From contig JACNJW010000050.1 of assembly GCA_014382365.1 (NCBI GenBank), positions 1-64,000 of the forward strand: a stretch of 64,000 nucleotides of DNA, given 5' to 3'. The first letter of the stretch is position 1, and each line of letters starts with the position of its first letter. The notes below the pieces were generated by a model that ran no database searches, was not told the DNA's origin, and saw only the letters and a program-made list of their open reading frames with translations. Made by a program: the position numbers and the translations under genes. The stretch is from SAR324 cluster bacterium (GTDB lineage: Bacteria; SAR324; NAC60-12). Positions 40,157 through 47,760 of the stretch are shown in pieces.

Positions 40157-40624
40157 ATGGGACTAGCAAGTGTAATTGAAGAACTGCAGCCAACAATCGG
40201 CAGTGAAGTACACGGCCCCTGGCTGACAATGACTCAGGAGAGAATTGATGAATTTGCAAAGGCCACCGGAGATTTTCAGTGGATACACGTAAATCCCCAA
40301 AAGGCAGCTGCGGAATCACCTTTTGGTGAAACTATTGCTCATGGTTTTTTAACACTTGCTCTGATTCCCTTCCTGGCAGAAATGGTTAATCCGGAAAAAC
40401 CTCAAATTGCTGGTGCACAGAGACTGATCAATTATGGTTTAAACAAAGTCCGTTTCCCTGCACCTGTTCCACCCGGCACAAAAATACGTGCCCGTTCTGA
40501 GTTGCTAAATGTGCAGGAAGTAAAAGGTGCCTTGGAAATTGTCAGAAAAGTAACAATTGAAATTGAAAATGCGGAAAAACCAGCCTGTGTTGCTGAAACT
40601 GTCACCAGAGCTTTTTTTGAATAA
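40157..40624 (+). CDS. MaoC-like (R)-specific hydratase/dehydratase
   Basis: A 155-residue single hot-dog protein of the MaoC/PhaJ type. The catalytic hydratase-2 segment is visible: FAKATGDFQWIHVNPQKA with Asp and His, followed by AHGFLTLALIPFLAEMV. Family members hydrate or dehydrate (R)-3-hydroxyacyl thioesters. Lying 224 bases after the PfaC-type gene on the same strand, it may feed or process Pfa intermediates, but it could equally belong to general fatty-acid metabolism. Confidence 0.85.
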   Translation: MGLASVIEELQPTIGSEVHGPWLTMTQERIDEFAKATGDFQWIHVNPQKAAAESPFGETIAHGFLTLALIPFLAEMVNPEKPQIAGAQRLINYGLNKVRFPAPVPPGTKIRARSELLNVQEVKGALEIVRKVTIEIENAEKPACVAETVTRAFFE

Positions 40625-40674
40625 CAGAAAATAAGTGCTTAAAATTTCTGCTGCACAGATTTACTGAATTAAGC

Positions 40675-41118
40675 TCAAAGTCCTGACAGTTTTAATGAGT
40701 TTTTTTGCAGAGGATAGCAAATCCCGCCTTCCCAACAACCCTGGTAAGCCACGTCCAGTATCCCCTTGGACTGCCCCTTGATTATTGGGGTCAACCGAAT
40801 TGTTGCTTCCAGAACATCATAAAAAACTTCACTCGAACCAAAAAAAGGATCCTCCTTTTTTGCCGCTGCGGGCAGATCAATTTTCTCTATGATAAAGTCT
40901 TTGCTGCTGAATACAATTTTCTCTTTGTAGAGATAATAAAACCTGGGAATTTGCCAGCGGATCACAACCTCGGAAGGTGCAGTTACCAAATGGTCCAGCA
41001 CAAAAGCATCTGCCGGATCCAGCGGTTCTGCATCATAGGGACTATCCTGTGCAGATAATGTGGGTGCTGTAAAACACAATGTTATCAGCAACAGCAATAA
41101 TATTTTCAATATACTCAC
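40675..41118 (-). CDS. Periplasmic DsbD alpha-domain protein
   Basis: A 147-residue exported protein: signal peptide (LLLLLITLCFTAPTLSAQ), then an immunoglobulin-like fold matching only the N-terminal domain of DsbD (DAFVLDHLVTAPSEVVIRWQIPRFYYLYKEKI). It ends with the redox pair in YQGCWEGGICYPLQ. In DsbD this domain takes electrons from the membrane domain and reduces periplasmic thiol proteins; the transmembrane and thioredoxin parts are absent here. It is the last gene of the minus-strand sox-linked group, so keeping SoxYZ or cytochrome cysteines reduced is a reasonable role. Confidence 0.8.
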   Translation of the reverse strand: MSILKILLLLLITLCFTAPTLSAQDSPYDAEPLDPADAFVLDHLVTAPSEVVIRWQIPRFYYLYKEKIVFSSKDFIIEKIDLPAAAKKEDPFFGSSEVFYDVLEATIRLTPIIKGQSKGILDVAYQGCWEGGICYPLQKNSLKLSGL

Positions 41119-41219
41119 TGAGAATTATTTTTAATTTCAATAGTTTGTAAACTTAATAATTATTATGCAGGTCGGACTTTAGTATATTGTTAGCACTGTG
41201 CAGGTTTGGATATTACTGT

Positions 41220-41594
41220 TTACTCTTCGTGATCAGTTGTACTGAAAGTGTAAGTTGAGACAATACCATTCTTGTCAAACTGGATAACCAGATCCTTTGC
41301 TTTTCTCTCACCAAAAAGAGAATAATCATAACTTCCGTATGTCCAGGCCAGTTCGCCATCCTGAACTCCTGAAAGCCAGGGAGATCCAAACATTTTACGA
41401 ATCTCATTTTTTCCGGTCTGCCCAATTTTTATGCCGGTAACCTCTGAGACAGGAAAATTTTTACCCAGAGTAAGACAGCCTGAAACAAAGACAATTACTA
41501 TAGTTAAGAGAATCAATGTTTTTATTTTTTGGCTTAAACCTGAATCTGCCACTACAGTTTCACGAATCCTAATATTATTCATCATACTCTCCAT
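41220..41594 (-). CDS. OmlA/BamE-like lipoprotein
   Basis: A 124-residue lipoprotein with a membrane segment and the lipobox VSGC near residue 40. The mature domain has IKIGQTGKNEIRKMFGSPW, the characteristic SmpA/OmlA opening, followed by a beta-rich tail (AWTYGSYDYSLFGERKAKDL). BamE relatives support outer-membrane assembly, but many stand-alone members have unknown roles. It sits 14 bases beyond the stop of the DUF255 gene on the same strand. Confidence 0.7.
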   Translation of the reverse strand: MESMMNNIRIRETVVADSGLSQKIKTLILLTIVIVFVSGCLTLGKNFPVSEVTGIKIGQTGKNEIRKMFGSPWLSGVQDGELAWTYGSYDYSLFGERKAKDLVIQFDKNGIVSTYTFSTTDHEE

Positions 41595-41608
41595 TAATAT
41601 TTTCTGTA

Positions 41609-43192
41609 TTAAGGTTTAGTCTGTGATACTGCAAATTGATCTGCTGCACTCAGGAAAACGGCATACCTGTCCAGAAATTCCCAATTTTTACCATCCCACA
41701 ATCTCTCATCCAGCAACTCATCTAGACCGGAAAAATAGCTGATCAACGCTTCCACTGAATTAAGTGTCTGTCTGGTATTTTTTCTGTCATGAGACAAAAT
41801 TCCCATTGCTATATTTGCATTCAATTCCATCAGGAACTCATAATCATTCAGATCCAGTTCAGGATCAAGATAGATCTGTCTTTTCTTGTCATAAAAATTC
41901 ACAGCTGAATATTGCAGTACTTTTGCTGCAGCACGTCCGTACCTTTCCTGCTGAAACTTTATAGCTGCACGACTGAACAGTTTTGCCAGTAAAACATGAT
42001 CCTGCAATCCACTCCTACCGCGCCACTGTTTTTCTGAAGTTGAATAGAAATGGAAGATTTGATTATTATTGAAAACCATTTCTGCTAGAAAATCAAGTGA
42101 ACTGATTACTTTCTTTTCAAGTCCATTCTGCTGATTGTAATTTATTACATCCAGTAAATAATTTAGTGTGACTGCCAGGTGATCAATAAAGATCTTGTTG
42201 ATCACTAAAGGTGGATCTACATTTTTTCGTCTATTTTTATTCAAATAATAATAAGACGTATCTGCCTGCTGAAAACTCAAAAAGGCACCTGTCTCTTCAG
42301 CAAACAAAGTACTGCTTAAATATTTGAGACATTGTTCTGCAACTTTTTCAAACTGTGGATTTTGCTGCAGTTCATCAATTTTGTAGAGCAGCAACACTGT
42401 GCCTGCATTCAAACCTGCCATTTTTTCATAATGGGGAATGTGCCAGTCTCTAGTTTCTGCATAACGAAAAAATCCACCTTCAACAGGATCATAGATCTTC
42501 TCAATTGCTTTTTTGAGAGTCTCAGAAATCCAGAGCACTGCATCCTCTTTAGCATCGGCTTTTGCAGATTTCAGCAAGTAAAGGAACGATTCAGGAAGAA
42601 TCTTTTTTGATTTTTTTCCAATACCATATTCATCCAGATCAAAATTATCCAGAACACCTCTCAGATAATATTCACGAAACTGTACTAAAGTGGACCTCTC
42701 ATATTCTGACGGAGGGCTGTATTCAAAAGCTATTATTTCCTCACCGTCAACAGACTTACCCTGTTTCACATTTTGCACTACATCCTGAATTACTTCCAGG
42801 AAAGGTTCCGCATAAAGAGTTCCTGAATACTTATAATATTCTGAAGTATCAGGATTTAAAAACACTGTAAACGGAACTCCTTTTGCCTGATATTTTTGAT
42901 AGGCACCGGTGTGGATGTCGGCATCGATGAAAATATTGACAAAATGCTGATTGAGAAAAGAATAAACTTTTTCGTCTGTTAGTGTCTTTTCATTGAAGAC
43001 ACGGCACCAGTGACACCATTGTGCAGAAAATAAAAGAAAATATGGTTTTTTTTGCTGTAATTTTTGCTGCACAATCTTTGGTGTGTATTCCAAAAATTTG
43101 ACGTGCGAATCCTTGTGCTCAAAAGCAGATGCTGTTGAGATCGACAGCACAAATGCAAAAAAACAGCAACAATGCCTGAAAAGTGACTTCAT
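41609..43192 (-). CDS. Exported thioredoxin-fold DUF255 protein
   Basis: 527 residues. A signal peptide (CCCFFAFVLSISTASAFE) is followed by a thioredoxin-like domain with the active-site motif SAQWCHWCRVFNEKTLTDE and the cis-proline segment KGVPFTVFLNP. A long helical region of about 370 residues follows, resembling the six-hairpin part of YyaL/spermatogenesis-associated-20-like proteins (IYDPVEGGFFRYAETRDWHIPHYEKM). Those relatives are cytoplasmic or uncharacterised; the secretion signal suggests a periplasmic thiol reductase or chaperone. The position beside SCO1 and the DsbD-alpha protein supports a redox-maintenance role. Confidence 0.8.
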   Translation of the reverse strand: MKSLFRHCCCFFAFVLSISTASAFEHKDSHVKFLEYTPKIVQQKLQQKKPYFLLFSAQWCHWCRVFNEKTLTDEKVYSFLNQHFVNIFIDADIHTGAYQKYQAKGVPFTVFLNPDTSEYYKYSGTLYAEPFLEVIQDVVQNVKQGKSVDGEEIIAFEYSPPSEYERSTLVQFREYYLRGVLDNFDLDEYGIGKKSKKILPESFLYLLKSAKADAKEDAVLWISETLKKAIEKIYDPVEGGFFRYAETRDWHIPHYEKMAGLNAGTVLLLYKIDELQQNPQFEKVAEQCLKYLSSTLFAEETGAFLSFQQADTSYYYLNKNRRKNVDPPLVINKIFIDHLAVTLNYLLDVINYNQQNGLEKKVISSLDFLAEMVFNNNQIFHFYSTSEKQWRGRSGLQDHVLLAKLFSRAAIKFQQERYGRAAAKVLQYSAVNFYDKKRQIYLDPELDLNDYEFLMELNANIAMGILSHDRKNTRQTLNSVEALISYFSGLDELLDERLWDGKNWEFLDRYAVFLSAADQFAVSQTKP

Positions 43193-43244
43193 GAATGATT
43201 TTCTGCAAATGTTTCTATTTTTGAAATTAATAACAAAACAAGTA

Positions 43245-43859
43245 TCAATTTACGGCCAACAATTGTTTAATTTGAGCAAGCAGGGGTGCTGTGTCCGTAT
43301 CGTGCGGAAATGTTTTTTGCGGTTTTCCATCAAGTCCGACTACAAAAATTTCGTCTGAGTGAGAAATCACATAGCCTAAGGCGGAATCCGGAACAAGTGT
43401 CTTTTTGTATTTGACACCATATTGCTCTGCAACTTTGATCACTGTTTTAATATCGTCAGTTAGTCCTACAATGTTTGAATTAAAATAATTTGTGTATTGT
43501 TTGAGTATCTCAAGAGTGTCTTTTTCCGGATCAAGGCTGATGAAAAGTGCGGTCGTCCTTTTCAATTCTGTGGGCGACATTTGTGAAAAAACATTGCTGA
43601 TGGTTGCTAATGAAATCGGGCAAACATTAGGACAAGAGGTGTAACCGAAAAACAAAAGGACTACTGAACCTCGTAAATCTTTGAGTGAGAAACGGCCTTC
43701 AGCAGATTTTAAAATAAAATCTCCACCATGAAATTCTTTACTTCCTGAAACTGATTTTTCGTGTGCAGAGAGAGAAACAATATTACCAAATGAGAAAAGA
43801 AGAAGTAATAAAAATGATAATAATATTCTCAGTTTAAAAATCAAGTTCTTCGAGTACAT
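43245..43859 (-). CDS. SCO1/SenC-type copper-thiol protein
   Basis: About 204 residues, membrane-anchored by an N-terminal helix (LRILLSFLLLLLFSFGNIV). The thioredoxin-like fold carries the copper/redox motif FGYTSCPNVCPIS and the distal histidine in SHSDEIFVVG. SCO proteins deliver copper to cytochrome oxidase CuA or act as thiol reductants. A longer TTG-initiated reading begins at 43889; the ATG at 43859 is preferred and overlaps the DUF302 gene by 26 bases. Placed in the sox-linked group; no oxidase genes are in the window. Confidence 0.88.
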   Translation of the reverse strand: MYSKNLIFKLRILLSFLLLLLFSFGNIVSLSAHEKSVSGSKEFHGGDFILKSAEGRFSLKDLRGSVVLLFFGYTSCPNVCPISLATISNVFSQMSPTELKRTTALFISLDPEKDTLEILKQYTNYFNSNIVGLTDDIKTVIKVAEQYGVKYKKTLVPDSALGYVISHSDEIFVVGLDGKPQKTFPHDTDTAPLLAQIKQLLAVN

Positions 43860-44256
43860 CGTACATATCCTGTTCAAGTTTTTCGGCAATCCGGAACATT
43901 TTTTTGGAGTTAAAAAGACCTGCGAAGGCGGTTGGTTTCAGAAATGCGATAATAATTTCTTCTCGCTCAAATCTCTGGAAAGCCGCGAATCTCACTGGCA
44001 TAAAAACGCCAGCAAGCAGATTAGAAGAAATTAGCTCGCTGCAACTTTCGAGGTTACAAAATTCAACAATTTTGTAATGTTGGAAATCAACATCCGGTGC
44101 AACTCCTTGACTGTGTCTTTTGTGGATGTTATCGATATTGCTGACACGAGTAATCAAATAATTCCGCACCATTATTTCCTGAATCAAATCCTCAAGAATA
44201 ACTTTGAAACTAATACCGGCAAACTCTTTCCTGACAATATCCTGAGCAACTTCCAT
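43834..44256 (-). CDS. DUF302 family protein
   Basis: A 140-residue soluble protein with the DUF302 pattern: VDFQHYKIVEFCNLESCSELI, GVFMPVRFAAFQRF, and a C-terminal IAEKLEQDMYDVLEEL helix. No signal peptide is seen. DUF302 proteins are common next to sulfur-oxidation and SCO-type genes; their function is not established. The C-x4-C pair (FCNLESC) could be metal- or redox-active. It overlaps the SCO gene start, so the two are translationally linked. Confidence 0.75.
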   Translation of the reverse strand: MEVAQDIVRKEFAGISFKVILEDLIQEIMVRNYLITRVSNIDNIHKRHSQGVAPDVDFQHYKIVEFCNLESCSELISSNLLAGVFMPVRFAAFQRFEREEIIIAFLKPTAFAGLFNSKKMFRIAEKLEQDMYDVLEELDF

Positions 44257-44305
44257 GCGGAAATTATTTTTTATTTGAAACTTTTTTCAGACTTTTAAAC
44301 TGTGA

Positions 44306-45010
44306 TTATTCAGCTGGATTGCGGAGCGTTTTTATATAACTGATCAGATCCCAGCGTTCATTTTCTGACAAAATCAAGCCCCAGGGCGGCATATCTGAAC
44401 GGCCGTTTGTGATATACCAAAACAGATAACCGTCTGTTTCTGCACCAGTATTGTTCCAGGCCCACAACTGACGCGGCCAGGTGCTGAAACCATGAGCCAC
44501 AGTACCATAACCATTTCCGTTCAAACCATGGCATTTTGCACAGTTTTTTTCATACATCCCTTTCCCCCTTTCTGCAGAAGCAACTTTATCTGTGATAGGA
44601 TTTTTCATTTGTGGAAAGGCCTCAACTGCATCTCCAAGCAATGACTCAGCTTGTTGTTCCTCTTCAAGAAGTGCTGCATTTACCAATAACGGACCATGAT
44701 GCACCTTGAATTTGTGACCTGCAGGATCCTCGATTGCGGCAATCACCTGTTCAATTTCGTCTTTTGTGACTGCAGATGAATCAAATTGAACTGTCAGAAC
44801 AGGCCAACCGCTGGCAGTCTTTTTCAGGTTCAAATCAAGGACCTTGACCTGTAATTTTTTTTCAAGTGCAGCCTTCAGTGCTTTTGGACTTGCAGGCGAG
44901 ATCAGGCCTTCGATCTTAAAATTCTCTTCTACCGTTGCAGCAACAGAAGAATGAAGAGCTAGAAAAACATAGAGAAATGACAAAAAAAGAATAAATGATA
45001 ATTTTTTCAT
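44306..45010 (-). CDS. Exported mono-heme cytochrome c with N-terminal HMA-like domain
   Basis: A 234-residue exported protein. The signal peptide ends near SSVAA. Residues about 25-115 form a ferredoxin-like HMA-type alpha/beta domain that lacks the metal-binding CxxC. The C-terminal half is a class I cytochrome c with CAKCHG and a probable axial methionine in GRSDMPPWGLIL. Electron acceptor for the sox system is a plausible role since it lies 73 bases after soxZ and soxX is not present. Confidence 0.83.
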   Translation of the reverse strand: MKKLSFILFLSFLYVFLALHSSVAATVEENFKIEGLISPASPKALKAALEKKLQVKVLDLNLKKTASGWPVLTVQFDSSAVTKDEIEQVIAAIEDPAGHKFKVHHGPLLVNAALLEEEQQAESLLGDAVEAFPQMKNPITDKVASAERGKGMYEKNCAKCHGLNGNGYGTVAHGFSTWPRQLWAWNNTGAETDGYLFWYITNGRSDMPPWGLILSENERWDLISYIKTLRNPAE

Positions 45011-45083
45011 AAATACCTCGAATTTTTTACTAATAATTGTTGCTGAAACTTCACAGATTCATCCTCAAATATAGACTGGTAAT

Positions 45084-45437
45084 CTATTTTTTAAATTTAA
45101 TCATTTTGGAAGTCTCCCAGCGTTTTCCCTGATTATCTACAAAAACGACCTTGACCGGAGCTTCCTGAACTGCTTTTAATTTGAAAGTAAAAAGCGGGTC
45201 ATCTGAGATTGCAGATGACATTCTGAAGCGGCTGACCAATTGTTCTCCATAATAAACCAGCATGTTTCTGATAAATGAAACCGGAATGGCCCGATTAAAG
45301 ACCGGCTCTGTTTCATCATCAACAATTCCTAAACCTGTAAAGGAGGGGTGATCAAATTTGACTTTAATTTTAAACACCTGATCTTTTTTAATACGCCTGG
45401 ATATACGCAGACGCGGAGCTCTGATATTTTTTGCCAT
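45084..45437 (-). CDS. soxZ: Sulfur-carrier complex subunit SoxZ
   Basis: A 117-residue immunoglobulin-like partner of SoxY in the periplasmic SoxYZ carrier for thiosulfate oxidation. RRIKKDQVFKIKVKFDHP opens the fold, and KVVFVDNQGKRWETSKMIKF closes it, as in SoxZ. No signal peptide is present, as expected, because SoxZ travels out with the Tat-exported SoxY. A clear GGAG site precedes the ATG. The gene lies 44 bases after soxB. Confidence 0.93.
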   Translation of the reverse strand: MAKNIRAPRLRISRRIKKDQVFKIKVKFDHPSFTGLGIVDDETEPVFNRAIPVSFIRNMLVYYGEQLVSRFRMSSAISDDPLFTFKLKAVQEAPVKVVFVDNQGKRWETSKMIKFKK

Positions 45438-45481
45438 TTTTTATCTCCATTTTAGATTATAATACTTGACTTGCTTAAAGT

Positions 45482-47113
45482 CTATTTGTTGTCCAACTGC
45501 CTGAAATCTATCACCCTTTGTTGTCCAACTATCTGAATTCTATCATCCAAAGTTGAAGTTATCGGTGAAATCTTACGGACATAGTTGATCAACTCTTCCA
45601 CAAAAACTTTTCCGGTATCCTTAACCTTCATTGCCCCAAAAAGAGGGCTGTTTTGAAATCTAGTGTGGGCGGATGCAATGCTGTAACTTGCCTCTTTTGA
45701 GAACGGTTTTCCGCCGATTGTTAATGAGAGGATTCTATTTCCGGATGATTTTGCTAAATCAGCAACAAGTTTCATTCCGGAAAATCGGATCATATCTCCG
45801 CCAACTCTTGTGTAAGGATCTTTATTGACAACTGAACCCAAGATATTTTCGAGCAGAGTTTTTAATCCTTTTCCACTCATGGAATAGGTAAATACGTGTC
45901 CGTCTGTCGGCACAATATTATAGATATCCTCAGCAGTAATTTTTCCAGGCATCATGGTCGCACCGTATCTCCAGGCAGGGAAAAATGCAATGTCAGTTTT
46001 ATGAGAATCTCTCATTGCATCAGTCAGCAAATTACCCATACTGCTTTGAAAAAAATCGCGCCTGTGCAACATAACTTTGGTTGACCCAATTACTTCGCTC
46101 AGTTTCTTTTTATAGGGCTCGTATGCTTCTTCAATCAGTTTTTCAATTTCTGGATCAGGCTCAATTAAATTCTGTCTTACTTTGAGCAAGCGATAATCAA
46201 AATTTTGGATTTTTTTATCTTTAACATCAACATCAAGACTGACAACATATTTTCCATGTGCTCCACCTTGAAAGATAATAGTATTGTTCCAGACAACCGG
46301 ATCAAATACTTCGTCATGTGTATGGCCGCTGAGATAAATATCAATCCCGTCCACGCGACGGGCAAATTTCTGGTCTAAACCATATCCGCCATGAGAAATA
46401 AATACCACAAGGTCCGGATCATGCTGCTTACGAATATCTGCAATCAAATCTCTTGCTTCCTCTTCTTTGATACCAAATTTAAACCACTTAGCTGCACCGG
46501 TTATTGCGGAAGTCAAAGCAGTCCAGGGATATGTTAAGCCAATCAGGGCAACTTTTAATTTACCAACTTTCTTGATAACATACTGCTCCAGAACAGGGTC
46601 CTCCCATTCTCTGTCAGTCAGATTGTATGCAATCACAGGAAAATCAGCCTGTTCAACCAAATCTAAAAAGTGTTCTTTTGGATATAAAAACTCCCAGTTT
46701 CCGGGTGTCATCACATCATAACCAATGGCATTCATGATTTTCACCATCGAAACACCTTTGTCAAAAAGTGATAAACCAGCACCATGCCATGTATCACCCG
46801 CATCCAATAAAATATTTTTTCCGGGTTTCTCTGCTTTCAGCTTTTTGATCATGGTGGCAACATGTGCCATGCCACCAATTTTACCTTCAAATTCAGCCTT
46901 GTTTATATAATCACCCTCTCTGGACTGTGCTCCCCATGGTTTAATCTCATCCAAATAACGGTAATAAATAGGGCGCAAGTAGGAATGAATATCGTTGGTA
47001 GAAATTATCCGGATTTGTGCTGTCTCAGATGCAAAAACAGAAGTTACTGTTGTTGTAGCAACAAACCCTAACATAATTATTGTTAAAAAATAAAAACTAA
47101 TATTATTTTTCAT
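45482..47113 (-). CDS. soxB: Thiosulfohydrolase SoxB
   Basis: About 543 residues of a dinuclear-manganese 5'-nucleotidase-type hydrolase that releases sulfate from the SoxYZ-bound thiosulfonate. A signal peptide (MKNNISFYFLTIIMLGFVATT, cleaved near VFASE) leads into the metallophosphatase core: RIISTNDIHSYLRP, DAGDTWHGAG, GNWEF, and SGHTHDEVF. The C-terminal nucleotidase domain has FQSSMGNLLTDAMRD. A reading from 47236 is open but would overlap the SoxY gene; the start at 47113 places the signal peptide at the N-terminus and leaves 22 bases after soxY. Confidence 0.93.
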   Translation of the reverse strand: MKNNISFYFLTIIMLGFVATTTVTSVFASETAQIRIISTNDIHSYLRPIYYRYLDEIKPWGAQSREGDYINKAEFEGKIGGMAHVATMIKKLKAEKPGKNILLDAGDTWHGAGLSLFDKGVSMVKIMNAIGYDVMTPGNWEFLYPKEHFLDLVEQADFPVIAYNLTDREWEDPVLEQYVIKKVGKLKVALIGLTYPWTALTSAITGAAKWFKFGIKEEEARDLIADIRKQHDPDLVVFISHGGYGLDQKFARRVDGIDIYLSGHTHDEVFDPVVWNNTIIFQGGAHGKYVVSLDVDVKDKKIQNFDYRLLKVRQNLIEPDPEIEKLIEEAYEPYKKKLSEVIGSTKVMLHRRDFFQSSMGNLLTDAMRDSHKTDIAFFPAWRYGATMMPGKITAEDIYNIVPTDGHVFTYSMSGKGLKTLLENILGSVVNKDPYTRVGGDMIRFSGMKLVADLAKSSGNRILSLTIGGKPFSKEASYSIASAHTRFQNSPLFGAMKVKDTGKVFVEELINYVRKISPITSTLDDRIQIVGQQRVIDFRQLDNK

Positions 47114-47135
47114 TTTTCTACATTTGGAAAGCACT

Positions 47136-47603
47136 TCAGCAGCCTCCAGCCGCAACATTGACTGTTCTGTTTGCTGCCCATTTACCATGTTTGTTGCACT
47201 CTGCAACAACCCAAACAGTTCCTTCACCGCCGGCAAGTCTTATTTGAGTGCTGATAAACGCTTCACCATTCATTGGAGTCATGAAAAATTTGCCCTTAAT
47301 AACGACTGGATCATTAAAATTCAAAATCTGAATACTTTTAATGTAGTGATCCTCTTCCATTGGATGATCCAGACTAACAATGATGGAAGCCTGTGTTCCA
47401 TCCTCAACCACTGGAGGAAGAGTAACTTTTGGAATATGAATACGTTCCAGTTCAGTCAGGTTTTCCATGTCTTTTGCAGTATTATAAACACCGCCGTAGA
47501 CTTCATTCTCTGCAGGAATACCGGAAAGAAGAGGAACTACTGCTCCTCCAATTACTGAATAGCGAATGAACTTTCTTCTGGAAAAATCTTCTTCAATCAA
47601 CAT
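47136..47603 (-). CDS. soxY: Sulfur-carrier complex subunit SoxY, shortened tail
   Basis: 155 residues. A Tat-type signal (SRRKFIRYSVIGGAVVPLL) exports the SoxYZ complex. The core has IPKVTLPPVVEDGTQASI and LDHPMEEDHYIKSIQI, matching SoxY. The carrier cysteine normally sits in a C-terminal GGCGG swinging arm; here the protein ends AAGGC with the cysteine as the last residue, so the terminal glycines are missing. The substrate is bound to that cysteine, so the carrier may still function with a shorter arm. An intrinsic terminator lies just upstream, so soxY probably has its own promoter. Confidence 0.9.
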   Translation of the reverse strand: MLIEEDFSRRKFIRYSVIGGAVVPLLSGIPAENEVYGGVYNTAKDMENLTELERIHIPKVTLPPVVEDGTQASIIVSLDHPMEEDHYIKSIQILNFNDPVVIKGKFFMTPMNGEAFISTQIRLAGGEGTVWVVAECNKHGKWAANRTVNVAAGGC

Positions 47604-47664
47604 CAGATAATCTCTTTGATGGTTAATTAATGAGTTTCAGCACAGTTGATGAAACCCTAAATAA

Positions 47665-47710
47665 TAAAAAATTAAAAAAATGCACCCCCTCCCTTTTCAA
47701 AGAGAGAGGG
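47665..47710 (-). terminator. Intrinsic terminator after the beta-propeller gene
   Basis: On the minus strand CCCTCTCTCTTT pairs with AAAGGGAGGGGG (12 bp with two G-U pairs), followed by TGCA and a run of seven T, then more T-rich DNA. It lies 50 bases beyond the stop of the beta-propeller gene and separates it from the soxYBZ genes. Confidence 0.85.
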
Positions 47711-47760
47711 TTGAGCAGCTTAAATATTTTCTAAGATTTGCTCTTTTTTCAGCATTTAAC

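Noticed and set aside
47114..47236. Upstream extension of soxB to 47236
   Set aside because: It would place 41 residues before the signal peptide and overlap soxY; not credible.
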